Shown piece after piece: positions 7,999 through 15,549 of a DNA stretch of 17,631 bases. The notes beneath the pieces were generated by a model, which was not told where the DNA came from, searched no databases, and saw nothing but the letters and a program-made list of their open reading frames with translations. Position 1 is the first letter of the stretch. Every line of letters begins with the position of its first letter. The position numbers were made by a program, and so were the translations under genes. This DNA comes from an uncultured Candidatus Saccharibacteria bacterium (lineage in GTDB: Bacteria > Patescibacteria > Saccharimonadia > Saccharimonadales > UBA6022), in NCBI GenBank assembly GCA_946887425.1, contig CAMPKW010000019.1, forward strand, positions 1-17,631, read 5' to 3'.

Positions 7999-8040
7999 AC
8001 ATATAAAAATCGCCTCATGATAGAGGCGATTTTTATATGT
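7999..8040. terminator. Bidirectional intrinsic terminator between convergent genes
   Basis: Perfect 18-bp inverted repeat (7999-8016 and 8023-8040) with a 6-nt loop ATGATA. A GC core (CGCCTC/GAGGCG) is flanked by A5 on one side and T5 on the other, so it works as an intrinsic terminator on both strands. It ends the clpC-radA-PIN operon on plus and the PBP gene on minus, whose stop is 10 bp away. Confidence 0.95.
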
Positions 8041-8049
8041 TTATGCAAC

Positions 8050-10662
8050 TTAGTTAGATAATGTACCGGACTTCGTGTCGGTGTATAGACCGGTGTCGGT
8101 TGCGGTTACGGTGATATTTGGTGCTGGATCGCTACCATTCGTTCTCGTGTAGGTACCGGTGTAGGTTGTGCCGGAGCCACTTAGTTGAATGTTTGAGCCG
8201 CCAACTGTTGCGGTGACCTTATTTATATCAAAGGTGCCTTTTTGTACTGTGATTGTGACGGTGTAAGTGTTTCCTGATCTTGAGGAGTCGATATCGTCGA
8301 TGAGTGGCTTAACATCATCACACTTGTGAACGTCATCATCGCCGTTGGCATCGTAGCCATCTGGACTTGTGATTGCTTCTTGTTTTGTGATTGGGTCGGT
8401 CATGCTGATGACCTCAATCTCTATCCGAGCCCCATCTGGAGTACAGGCAGTCGCTTTCTTTTTTGAAACGGTGTCAAAGGTGATTTTCTTGTTGGTAGAT
8501 CCTTTGCTTTTGTTGTACCACGACGGATATAGTTGTCCGCCTATCACTTGTATTCCACCTGGCCTTGTAAACCAGTCGCCACTCTTCCACTTGCCCTCTG
8601 GGCCATAGATATCTTTATGGGCGTATTCCATGACGGTACTGATAATGCGGCCTGCCGCGGCAGAGTTTGAGCTTTGAACAGGGCTAGTATCTGGATTACC
8701 AACCCATAGCCCCATGGCAAGCACAGGACTATAATTCATGATCCACAGATCTTTTGGCTTTCCGCCGACGTCTGATGTGCCGGTCTTTACGCCTGTCTTA
8801 ACACCAGGAACATCAAGTCCAGGTATATTGCGACCATGAAGAGCGGCGCGAGCGTTTTGATCGGTGAGAATATCACTAATAATATAAGGTATCTGCGGAT
8901 CGAGTATTTGCTTACTGCCGGTATCGGTCCATTTTTTTAGTACTGTATTTTGACTATTTTTAACCTCGAGTACTGTTGAAGTTGGCTTATATACTCCCAT
9001 GCGCGCTAGGCTTGCGTAGGCATTTACCATGTCAATTTGACGAACGCCACAGCCACCGATTGCGGATGCGAGCCCTACTGTTGTATCGGCGCCTTGTGAA
9101 CAATAGCTACTTGCGCCCATGTCGCGGATTGTTTGCAGACTTGGCTGTACGCCGTCGATATACATTGCCTTAATGGCCGGAATGTTACGCGACAAAGCAA
9201 GTGATGAGCGAATATTTATATTCCCCATGAAGCGTGCGTCGTGGTTCTGAACCTTTGCGCCATACTGTCTGTCGAAGTTTGTATCACTCAGTATGCTACC
9301 GCTACCGTAGTTCTTTTTGAATAGTTCCGAGAAGACAAATGGCTTAACGGTTGAACCAGGCTGGATATAGGCTGTCGCTGCGTTATCTTGGCCGTAGCCT
9401 TCGTAGTTGAAATCCCTACTGCCGACGAGTGCAACAATTTGTCCCGTTTGTGTATCCTCGACGGTTGCTGCGCCGTTAGTGAAACCGTTGCGTGTCGGAA
9501 TGTTTGAGTTGAACATGTCGGTTACAGCTTCTTGAAGCTTGTCTTGGATGCGGATATCGAGCGTCGTCCTAACGACTAGGCCGCCCTTACCGACGGTAGC
9601 CTTGCCAAGCTCTTGCTCGAGCTGGGTTCGCACCATCTGGACAAAATGAGGTGCCTTGATGTTTTCATACTGTGATGCTTCTGGCTTGATTGAGTCAATG
9701 ATGGCAACTTTTTTGGCGGCATCGGCCTGCTCGCGTGTAATAGAGCCGACTTCAACCATGTTATCGAGCACCTTATGTTGACGAGTGACGAGATCTTGAT
9801 TGCCAGCACGATTATACGGATTGTAATAGCCTGGTTGGTTTGGAATAGCAGCAAGCAGAGCTGCTTCTGGTAGTGAGATGTCCTTGGCCGTTTTGCCAAA
9901 ATACGTCTGGGCTGCAGATTGTACGCCATTTCGACGACCGCCATATGGAGATTCATTGAGATAGAGTTCCATGATCTGATCTTTGTCATACATGCGTTCA
10001 ACCTCAATTGAGAGAATCAGCTCTTTAATTTTACGAGGAATACCGGCTAAGCCACGTTCTTGAGCTTGATCGGCGAAAAATACTTGCTTAACAAGCTGCT
10101 GAGTGAGAGTAGAGCCACCCTGTGTGCTATTGCCGCTGGCATTGCTGATAACGGCACGAGTAATGCCAACAGGGCTGACGCCATTATGCTTATAAAAGTC
10201 GCGGTCTTCAATTGCGATCGTAGCATCCTTCATGTATTTGCTAATCTCGCTCCCATCGACCACTAGCTTGTAGTTGCCAGCACCCTTATCTTCGTAGAGG
10301 AGAATGCCGTTGCGATCTTCGTAGCGAGTTACGGTTGTTTGCACGCGCTTGGCAAGTTCGCCTGGTCGAATCTGATCGAGATCTTTGCGGTAGTAGGCAA
10401 ATAGGGCACCGACAAGTAGCACCAAGAAGAGCAGGCCGACACCTGCAATCTTGAGCGCCATGATTCCGCCCTTTTTGCTAAACCAATATCCCCAGAATCG
10501 CTTTGGGTGAAGGCGATATAGGATTCGCTTCATTGGATGTTTCGGAAGGGACGCCAAGTACTCGGCTTTTTTTCGAGCCTCGCTGTCTTTTTTCGTTTTG
10601 CGTTTGTGCGCCAGGTTTGAGTACACACTCATGTTGCGTGATTTAGTCGGTTTTTTAGCCAC
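8050..10662 (-). CDS. Class A penicillin-binding protein (PBP1A-like)
   Basis: Bifunctional cell-wall synthase that polymerises glycan from lipid II and cross-links it outside the membrane. A basic cytoplasmic tail (1-65), one membrane helix (about 69-90), then a GT51 glycosyltransferase domain with catalytic IEDRDFY (E152) and QGGSTLTQQLVKQ (181-193). The transpeptidase has STVK (S437 nucleophile, K440), SRN (491-493) and KTGT (626-629), so both active sites are intact. Beyond about residue 700 is a tail with an Asp-rich DANGDDD (771-777), cysteines C740 and C781, and a Thr/Gly/Ser-rich Ig-like region (about 795-870). 870 residues, at the upper end for class A. The start is a GTG at 10662 with no clear Shine-Dalgarno; an in-frame ATG ten codons on (10632) is an alternative. 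Divergent from tyrS. Confidence 0.95.
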   Translation of the reverse strand: MAKKPTKSRNMSVYSNLAHKRKTKKDSEARKKAEYLASLPKHPMKRILYRLHPKRFWGYWFSKKGGIMALKIAGVGLLFLVLLVGALFAYYRKDLDQIRPGELAKRVQTTVTRYEDRNGILLYEDKGAGNYKLVVDGSEISKYMKDATIAIEDRDFYKHNGVSPVGITRAVISNASGNSTQGGSTLTQQLVKQVFFADQAQERGLAGIPRKIKELILSIEVERMYDKDQIMELYLNESPYGGRRNGVQSAAQTYFGKTAKDISLPEAALLAAIPNQPGYYNPYNRAGNQDLVTRQHKVLDNMVEVGSITREQADAAKKVAIIDSIKPEASQYENIKAPHFVQMVRTQLEQELGKATVGKGGLVVRTTLDIRIQDKLQEAVTDMFNSNIPTRNGFTNGAATVEDTQTGQIVALVGSRDFNYEGYGQDNAATAYIQPGSTVKPFVFSELFKKNYGSGSILSDTNFDRQYGAKVQNHDARFMGNINIRSSLALSRNIPAIKAMYIDGVQPSLQTIRDMGASSYCSQGADTTVGLASAIGGCGVRQIDMVNAYASLARMGVYKPTSTVLEVKNSQNTVLKKWTDTGSKQILDPQIPYIISDILTDQNARAALHGRNIPGLDVPGVKTGVKTGTSDVGGKPKDLWIMNYSPVLAMGLWVGNPDTSPVQSSNSAAAGRIISTVMEYAHKDIYGPEGKWKSGDWFTRPGGIQVIGGQLYPSWYNKSKGSTNKKITFDTVSKKKATACTPDGARIEIEVISMTDPITKQEAITSPDGYDANGDDDVHKCDDVKPLIDDIDSSRSGNTYTVTITVQKGTFDINKVTATVGGSNIQLSGSGTTYTGTYTRTNGSDPAPNITVTATDTGLYTDTKSGTLSN

Positions 10663-10695
10663 GTAGTCGTTTTCCCATAAGCAATATTACCTTTC

Positions 10696-10704
10696 ATTAT
10701 AGCA
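10696..10704 (-). promoter_or_regulatory. Extended -10 promoter of the PBP gene (TGCTATAAT)
   Basis: Read on the minus strand, TGC then consensus TATAAT (10701 to 10696). Expected start near 10689 gives a leader of about 27 nt to the GTG at 10662. The -35 is weak (GCTTTA, 10724-10719, 17-bp spacer) and overlaps the -35 region of the opposing tyrS promoter. Confidence 0.6.
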
Positions 10705-10733
10705 TTATTTCTGGTGAGTAAAGCGCCATTTTC

Positions 10734-10742
10734 TGATATACT
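10734..10742 (+). promoter_or_regulatory. Extended -10 promoter of tyrS (TGATATACT)
   Basis: TG at 10734-10735, one base, TATACT at 10737-10742. Expected start near 10749, giving a leader of about 22 nt with AAGGAG (10760-10765) before the ATG at 10771. No good -35 is seen, as in several other promoters here. Confidence 0.6.
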
Positions 10743-10770
10743 AACAGGGAATAACAGATAAGGAGCAGAC

Positions 10771-11985
10771 ATGAAACTTTCCGAAGAACTACAGTGGCGT
10801 GGTTTTGTAAACCAAACTACTTTCCCTGATTTATCAGCCCTAGACGGTGCTCCTATCTCTTTCTATTGGGGTGTAGACCCGAGCTCGGACAGTATGACGA
10901 TCGGCAACTTTGCGGCTGCTATGATGGTGCGTCACTTCATCGACCACGGCCATAAAGCGTTCTTACTCGTTGGCGGTGCTACGGGCATGATCGGCGACCC
11001 GGACGGTAAGGCTGACGAGCGTAACCTCAAAACGCTCGACGAAATAGCAAAAAACAAGGCAGGTATAGCCGCCCAATACAAAACTGCATTTGCCGGCAAG
11101 GATTTTACACTGGTTGATAACTACGACTGGTTCAAGGATCTTAATTACCTCGAATTCCTGCGTATGGTTGGTAAGAATGTACCCCTCAGTCAGATGCTTG
11201 GCCGCGATTTCGTACAGGCACGTCTTGGCGAGGGCGGCACAGGCATCAGCTACGCTGAGTTTAGCTACTCGCTGATTCAAGGTTATGATTTTGTTCATCT
11301 TTATAAGAACCATGGCGTCACGCTGCAATTATGCGGTGCTGATCAATGGGGCAACTCAATTGCGGGCGTTGATCTCATCCGACGCATGGAAGGTGGGGAA
11401 GCGCACGTCTACTCAACGCCACTCGTAATCAACAAGGCTACTGGCAAGAAGTTCGGCAAATCAGAAGATGGTGCGATTTGGCTTGATCCGAAAAAGACCA
11501 GTGTTTACAAATTCTACCAGTTCTGGCTCAATGTTGATGACGAAGGTGTTATTGACTACGCAAAGATTTACACCCTGCTTTCAAAAGAAGAGCTTGAGGC
11601 GATTGGTGAGCGCCACGCTGCCAACCCTGGTGCTCGTGAGGCCCAAAAGGCACTTGCTCGCGAAGTGACGACACTTGTTCATGGTACGGAGCGCACTGAA
11701 AGTGTGATGCGCGTGACTGATGTGCTGTTTGGCAATGCATCATTTGATGATCTGCATAGCGACGACCTTGAAGCCTTGGCTCTTGAAATTCCAACGGTAT
11801 CTACGGGTAAGACGGTTATTGAGATCCTTGTCGAAGCTGGTGTTGCCGCCAGCAACGGCGAAGCTCGACGCTTGATCGCGGGCGGTGCTGTATCTGTAAA
11901 TGATCAGAAGATTACGGAAGACATTGTGCTTGAGGCGCCGAGTTTGATCAAAAAAGGCAAGAATAACTTCGTTCTTGTACGTTAG
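10771..11985 (+). CDS. tyrS: Tyrosyl-tRNA synthetase
   Basis: Class I synthetase that charges tRNA-Tyr in the cytoplasm. The Rossmann-fold catalytic domain has GVDPSSDS (34-41) leading into the HIGH-equivalent TIGN (43-46), the tyrosine pocket YAEFSYSLIQGYDF, and QLCGADQWGN. The second class I signature is KFGKS (227-231). The C-terminus is an S4 RNA-binding domain (about 347-400: EAGVAASNGEARRLIAGGAVSVND is its core), normal for bacterial TyrRS. 404 residues, standard length. Both histidines of HIGH are replaced (Thr and Asn), notable but with the rest of the pocket intact. Good AAGGAG ribosome binding site; single-gene unit, divergent from the PBP gene and followed after 43 bp by recG with its own promoter. 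Confidence 0.97.
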   Translation: MKLSEELQWRGFVNQTTFPDLSALDGAPISFYWGVDPSSDSMTIGNFAAAMMVRHFIDHGHKAFLLVGGATGMIGDPDGKADERNLKTLDEIAKNKAGIAAQYKTAFAGKDFTLVDNYDWFKDLNYLEFLRMVGKNVPLSQMLGRDFVQARLGEGGTGISYAEFSYSLIQGYDFVHLYKNHGVTLQLCGADQWGNSIAGVDLIRRMEGGEAHVYSTPLVINKATGKKFGKSEDGAIWLDPKKTSVYKFYQFWLNVDDEGVIDYAKIYTLLSKEELEAIGERHAANPGAREAQKALAREVTTLVHGTERTESVMRVTDVLFGNASFDDLHSDDLEALALEIPTVSTGKTVIEILVEAGVAASNGEARRLIAGGAVSVNDQKITEDIVLEAPSLIKKGKNNFVLVR

Positions 11986-12013
11986 TCTGCGTTTCTAGCT
12001 TCTACATGAAGAC

Positions 12014-12022
12014 TGCTATCAT
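12014..12022 (+). promoter_or_regulatory. Extended -10 promoter of recG (TGCTATCAT), probably leaderless
   Basis: TGC then TATCAT (12017-12022). Only six bases separate the -10 from the ATG at 12029, so the predicted transcript begins at or next to the A of the start codon. No Shine-Dalgarno is visible. The same nine bases recur before the FAD-oxidase gene at 15837-15845. Confidence 0.6.
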
Positions 12023-12028
12023 AGCTAT

Positions 12029-14062
12029 ATGAACTTGTTGTCTCCGCTCGAAAAGGTGAAGGGTGTCGGTGAAAAAACTGGCGAACAGTTTGCCCTGGCT
12101 AATCTTCATACGGTCGGCGATCTTATAGACTTTCTTCCTAGGAAGCACGAAGACTTTTCAGAAGTGGTAAAGATTGCCGATATTCATCCTGGCACGGCTA
12201 CGATCAAGGCTCGCTGTGAAAGTATTTCGACGCGCCCGGTGCGTCGTGGTTTACGAATCACTACTGCTACGCTCGCTGATGAGACAGGCAAGCTTCAAGC
12301 GGTTTGGTTCAACCAGCCATATCGTACTACGCAGTTGGGCAAGAGCGACGAAGAGTTTTATTTCTCCGGTACGTTTGAGTTTAATTACAATAAGTACCAA
12401 CTCAGTAATCCGAGCGCCGAGAAGGTCAGCGATATGCCGGTCAATACCGATCGGTTCTTGCCCGTGTATCGATCTGTCAAAGGTCTGAAGAACCAATTGG
12501 TTCGTAAAATTTTAACCGAGCTGCGACCGCTTATGACAATGCTGCCAGAAACATTGCCAGCGAGTGTGATTGCATCGGAAAAGTTTCTTTCTCGCTCCGA
12601 GGCTGTACTTGGACTGCATTTTCCTTCGAAAGCGCAGGACGTTGCGGCTGCACGAGAGCGGCTTGCTTTTGAGGAATTGTTTCAGTTACTGCTCGCGAGT
12701 CAGCTAAACCGTCAGGAGAATGCCAAATTAACCGGCTGGTATATCCCATTTGAGCAGTCGGTTGTGGCTAATTTTGTGAAGCATTTGCCATTCGAGTTAA
12801 CGGGTGCTCAGCGCCGAGCAGCCTGGGAGATAATTCAAGACTTCGAACAGCAAACACCAATGAATAGGCTTTTACAGGGAGATGTAGGCTCGGGCAAGAC
12901 AGTCGTAGCTGGTCTGGCGGCTCATCAGGCGGCGCACCATGGTTTCCAGACGGCACTAATGGCGCCAACCGAAATATTAGCATCTCAACATGCCGAAACA
13001 CTGACCAAACTCCTCCAGCCATTTGGCGTAACGGTCGGGTTATTAACTGGAAGCGTCAAAGGCGTAGCTCGTAAAACACTGTATGAGCAAATTGCGACTG
13101 GAGCTGTCGATGTTGTTATAGGAACCCATGCACTCATTCAAGAGACGGTGAATTTCCATAAGCTTGGATTTGTTGTTATCGATGAACAGCATCGTTTTGG
13201 CGTGAAGCAACGGCAGGAGTTGCTTAAGAAGTCCGATCATATGCCACATTTGCTTGCGATGACGGCAACACCGATTCCACGTAGTCTTGCATTGACGGTA
13301 TACGGGGAGTTGGATGTGAGTATTCTTAATGAGCTGCCAAAGGGTAGAAAACCGATTGCGACGAAAATTTGGTCGCCAAATAGTCGCGCGCAGCTGTATG
13401 CCGCAATGGATAAAGAGATAGCTGAGGGTCGTCAGGCCTACGTAATATGCAGCCTGATCGATGACAATCCAGATAATGAAATCAAGAGTGTCGAGTCTGA
13501 GTATGTCAAACTGCAAAATTCAATATTCAAACATCGTCGCATAGGTTTACTGCATGGCAAGATGAAGCCTGACGAGAAAGATATGGTGATGTCTGAGTTT
13601 AGTGCGGGTGCGCTCGATATTTTAGTGAGTACAACTGTTGTTGAAGTCGGCGTTGACGTGCCAAATGCAACGGTAATGATGATCGAAAATGCCGACCGTT
13701 TTGGACTTTCGCAGCTCCATCAGCTACGTGGACGCGTTGGGCGCTCATCGCACCAGAGCTACTGTTATCTTGTGATGAGTGATAGCTCCAAGCCGTCTCA
13801 GCGCTTAAAAGAGATAGAAAAATCCAATGATGGATTTTATCTTGCGGAAGTTGACTTGAAGCTACGTGGCCCAGGAGAGATTTATGGACGTGCTCAACAT
13901 GGTGCGCTTAACCTTCAAATAGCTACGCTTTCTGATACGAAACTCATCGCTCGGGCGCAAAAAGCAGCGAAGGCATTCGTCGCATCGGGTGACGACCTGT
14001 TACAATATAAACAACTGGCAGCTCAAGTTGAGCAATATCAACGACTGACCACATTAAACTAA
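12029..14062 (+). CDS. recG: ATP-dependent DNA helicase RecG
   Basis: Superfamily 2 helicase that regresses stalled replication forks and branch-migrates recombination intermediates. The N-terminal SPLEKVKGVGEKTGEQFA is the family's helix-hairpin-helix-like opening, followed by an OB-fold wedge domain (about 50-150) that splits the fork. The helicase core has GDVGSGKT (284-291, Walker A), the DEQH box (385-388) in VVIDEQHRFGVKQR, MTATPIPRS (motif III region), and motifs V-VI near STTVVEVGVDVPNA and QLHQLRGRVGRS. The C-terminal TRG-type region (LKLRGPGEIYGRAQHG) is present. 677 residues, full length for RecG. First gene of a tight three-gene cluster: one base separates its stop from the next ATG. 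No Shine-Dalgarno; see the leaderless promoter. Confidence 0.97.
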   Translation: MNLLSPLEKVKGVGEKTGEQFALANLHTVGDLIDFLPRKHEDFSEVVKIADIHPGTATIKARCESISTRPVRRGLRITTATLADETGKLQAVWFNQPYRTTQLGKSDEEFYFSGTFEFNYNKYQLSNPSAEKVSDMPVNTDRFLPVYRSVKGLKNQLVRKILTELRPLMTMLPETLPASVIASEKFLSRSEAVLGLHFPSKAQDVAAARERLAFEELFQLLLASQLNRQENAKLTGWYIPFEQSVVANFVKHLPFELTGAQRRAAWEIIQDFEQQTPMNRLLQGDVGSGKTVVAGLAAHQAAHHGFQTALMAPTEILASQHAETLTKLLQPFGVTVGLLTGSVKGVARKTLYEQIATGAVDVVIGTHALIQETVNFHKLGFVVIDEQHRFGVKQRQELLKKSDHMPHLLAMTATPIPRSLALTVYGELDVSILNELPKGRKPIATKIWSPNSRAQLYAAMDKEIAEGRQAYVICSLIDDNPDNEIKSVESEYVKLQNSIFKHRRIGLLHGKMKPDEKDMVMSEFSAGALDILVSTTVVEVGVDVPNATVMMIENADRFGLSQLHQLRGRVGRSSHQSYCYLVMSDSSKPSQRLKEIEKSNDGFYLAEVDLKLRGPGEIYGRAQHGALNLQIATLSDTKLIARAQKAAKAFVASGDDLLQYKQLAAQVEQYQRLTTLN

Positions 14063-14063
14063 C

Positions 14064-14879
14064 ATGTACTCTGGAACAACTTTTCGCACTAAATCTGGTC
14101 GTGTCATGGGTGTGCATCAAAAAATTGATCGCGTCGCCCGTCGGCACCTAAAGCATCACCTCGGACATGATGTTTATTTTCCGTCAATTACAAGTATCCT
14201 TCATTTTGAAGGGCTTAACGGACCGGATGGTATAAAGCGCAAAAGCCCGGCGAAAGATGAGCCGTGGCATTACATTGACCCGTCGAAGCCGGATGATACG
14301 GCATTACTTGATATGATCAATGATCACATTGAAAACTTGGCTAATGCGCTTAGGACAAGGAATGACGAACGTGCAGCCTTTGAGGCGGCGTGGATGGCGC
14401 ATGCGATTGTCGATGGCTTAACGCCCGCACATCATTATCCGCTCGAGGCTAAACTCGAGGAGCTACGTGGTGGCCTGGGGCTTGAGACCCGCACCTCTAC
14501 TAAAGAGAAATTGATCTTGCCGGGCAAGACTCGTCGCCACCAGCTTCGTAACAACTGGGAGTACTGGGGTGCGAATGGTATTTTTACGACGCATCTCGCA
14601 TTTGAACTCGGTGTTGCATCGACGATCGCACCCGTCACGTTTAAGGAGAGTACATTGCCGGATGATGCAACTGAACGGTTGAAGCAGGACGGATTTGGTG
14701 TGATGTTTATGGAGGCGCTGCGCACTATTGACGCAATGAAGATGTACGACGAGTTTACGGCAAAAAACTGGACGCGCCATCTTGCGAACGAAACACGAAA
14801 AACGCTAATTCCAGACATCATCAATACTGTTGTTCTCGGGTGGTACCAAGCGGTGCTTCTTGCGGAGAAAAAAGCATGA
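14064..14879 (+). CDS. Zinc phospholipase C/P1-nuclease-fold-like protein, function unknown
   Basis: 271 residues without signal peptide or membrane helix. The ligand pattern of zinc-dependent phospholipase C (B. cereus enzyme: H14, D55, H69, H118, D122, H128, H142, E146) can be traced. HQKIDRVA (18-25) fits the H14 helix. Acidic residues near 65-77 and H69 (PWHY) are candidates for the D55/H69 pair. HAIVDGLTPAH gives H113-x3-D117-x5-H123, exactly the 118/122/128 spacing, and HLAFE gives H177-x3-E181, exactly the 142/146 spacing. The free N-terminal Trp ligand of the secreted enzyme is absent. A tri-metal hydrolase fold is therefore likely (phosphodiesterase, lipase or nuclease), but inside the cell. 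One base after recG and overlapping rsmD by 4 bp, so co-transcribed with genome maintenance and ribosome genes. Confidence 0.72.
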   Translation: MYSGTTFRTKSGRVMGVHQKIDRVARRHLKHHLGHDVYFPSITSILHFEGLNGPDGIKRKSPAKDEPWHYIDPSKPDDTALLDMINDHIENLANALRTRNDERAAFEAAWMAHAIVDGLTPAHHYPLEAKLEELRGGLGLETRTSTKEKLILPGKTRRHQLRNNWEYWGANGIFTTHLAFELGVASTIAPVTFKESTLPDDATERLKQDGFGVMFMEALRTIDAMKMYDEFTAKNWTRHLANETRKTLIPDIINTVVLGWYQAVLLAEKKA

Positions 14880-15418
14880 ATATCCGTATCATAGCCGGCT
14901 ACTATGGCGGACTGAAAATAGCTGCGCCGAACAATCGCCGTACGCACCCTATGAGTGAGCGTATTCGAAATGCTTTATTTAATAGTTTGGCAGGTGAAAT
15001 TGCTGACGCCGAGGTGCTCGATGTGTTTGCCGGTACCGGTGCTATTGGGCTTGAGGCGATTAGCCGAGGTGCAAAAAGTGCGACTTTTGTCGACAAAGAC
15101 CGAACCGCACAGCGCTACATTGCCCGCAATATCGAGTCGCTCGGGGTGGGGGATAGGGCGACCCTTATTCGCACAACGGTGTCGAATTGGCTTGGCACCA
15201 AGAATCCTCAGTTGTACGATATTATTTTTGCTGACCCACCATACTGGGACACGCAGTTTTCCACAGTCGACCGTATATTTGACCTATTAAAACCAGGTGG
15301 ACTTATGATATTATCACACCCAGGTAAGGGTGAGTTGCCGACCAAAACGGGAGTTGTTGTGGTGGACAATCGTAGTTATGGAAATGCGGTACTCACCTAT
15401 TACCGCCGAGAGACGTAA
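14876..15418 (+). CDS. rsmD: 16S rRNA (guanine966-N2)-methyltransferase RsmD
   Basis: SAM-dependent methyltransferase that modifies G966 of 16S rRNA during 30S assembly. It opens with the family's MNIRIIAG start and THPMSERIRNALFNSL (23-38), an RNA-contacting region. SAM-binding motif I is LDVFAGTGAIGLEAISRG (48-65), and the catalytic motif IV is DPPY (120-123), as expected for an N2-guanine methylase. 180 residues, the normal length. I chose ATG 14876, which overlaps the preceding stop as ATGA and has GGAG at 14863-14866; an upstream GTG (14840) in frame would add residues foreign to the family. Last gene of the recG cluster; its stop codon lies in the loop of the terminator. No coaD follows, though rsmD-coaD pairing is common elsewhere. 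Confidence 0.95.
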   Translation: MNIRIIAGYYGGLKIAAPNNRRTHPMSERIRNALFNSLAGEIADAEVLDVFAGTGAIGLEAISRGAKSATFVDKDRTAQRYIARNIESLGVGDRATLIRTTVSNWLGTKNPQLYDIIFADPPYWDTQFSTVDRIFDLLKPGGLMILSHPGKGELPTKTGVVVVDNRSYGNAVLTYYRRET

Positions 15419-15432
15419 ATCGTCTCTTTTTT
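15409..15432 (+). terminator. Intrinsic terminator of the recG-rsmD cluster
   Basis: Stem AGAGACG (15409-15415)/CGTCTCT (15421-15427), loop TAAAT, followed by T6 (15427-15432). The left arm is the last codons of rsmD, and the TAA stop is in the loop. Confidence 0.85.
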
Positions 15433-15452
15433 ATTTGGGAAATTATCTCTAT

Positions 15453-15487
15453 AAAAAAGCAGCTCCTGGAATTTCTTCCAGGAGTGC
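15453..15487 (-). terminator. Intrinsic terminator with GAAA tetraloop (minus strand)
   Basis: On the minus strand: CTCCTGGAA (15484-15476), loop GAAA, TTCCAGGAG (15471-15463), extended by GCA/TGC with one bulged C, then T6 (15458-15453). On the plus strand no T-tract follows the stem, so it points minus. It does not serve rsmD, which has its own terminator. Confidence 0.8.
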
Positions 15488-15510
15488 GATCATAACGTAG
15501 GACATGTTAT
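15453..15510 (-). ncRNA. Candidate small RNA, about 58 nt
   Basis: On the minus strand a full promoter (15545-15517) is followed about 58 nt later by an intrinsic terminator (T6 at 15458-15453), with no recognisable gene between. The predicted RNA would begin near 15510 with a hairpin ATAAC (15510-15506)/GTTAT (15496-15492), loop ATGTCCTAC, a short linker, then the terminator stem. It does not resemble tmRNA, 6S, SRP or RNase P RNA, and is too short for them. An 18-codon frame starting ATG at 15505 runs through it (MSYVMIALLEEIPGAAFL), but its TAG lies just past the T-tract and there is no ribosome binding site, so coding is less likely. Existence is inferred from promoter and terminator only. 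Confidence 0.45.
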
Positions 15511-15516
15511 AACTTT

Positions 15517-15545
15517 ATTGTATCAGGTAAGTGGTGTGAATGCAA
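15517..15545 (-). promoter_or_regulatory. Promoter of the candidate small RNA
   Basis: Minus strand TTGCAT (15545-15540), exactly 17 bp, then TACAAT (15522-15517) with an extended TGA in front. Both boxes and an extended -10 make it among the strongest promoters in the window. A second TTGCAT overlaps one base upstream (15550-15545). Confidence 0.65.
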
Positions 15546-15549
15546 TGCA

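Noticed and set aside
10655..10678. Seven-codon minus-strand mini-frame (MGKRLRG) overlapping the PBP GTG start in another frame
   Set aside because: Too short, with no good ribosome binding site. Coupling to the GTG is possible, but chance is the simpler explanation.
13043..13516. 157-codon open frame on the minus strand inside recG
   Set aside because: Lies wholly opposite a conserved helicase core, has no promoter or ribosome binding site, and its composition is that of a shadow frame. The same holds for minus frames at 5144-5530, 7613-8002 and 14435-14947.
14840..14875. GTG extension of rsmD by 12 residues
   Set aside because: The ATGA overlap at 14876 with GGAG upstream fits, and RsmD homologs begin at the RIIAG strand.
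14877..14879. TGA recoded as glycine (SR1/Gracilibacteria code)
   Set aside because: All genes read through full length without internal TGA, and this TGA is a natural stop overlapping the rsmD start.
15449..15505. 18-codon frame on the minus strand (ATG 15505 to TAG 15449) inside the candidate small RNA
   Set aside because: No ribosome binding site, and the terminator T-tract (15458-15453) ends before the TAG, so the RNA would lack a stop codon. Kept only as an alternative reading.
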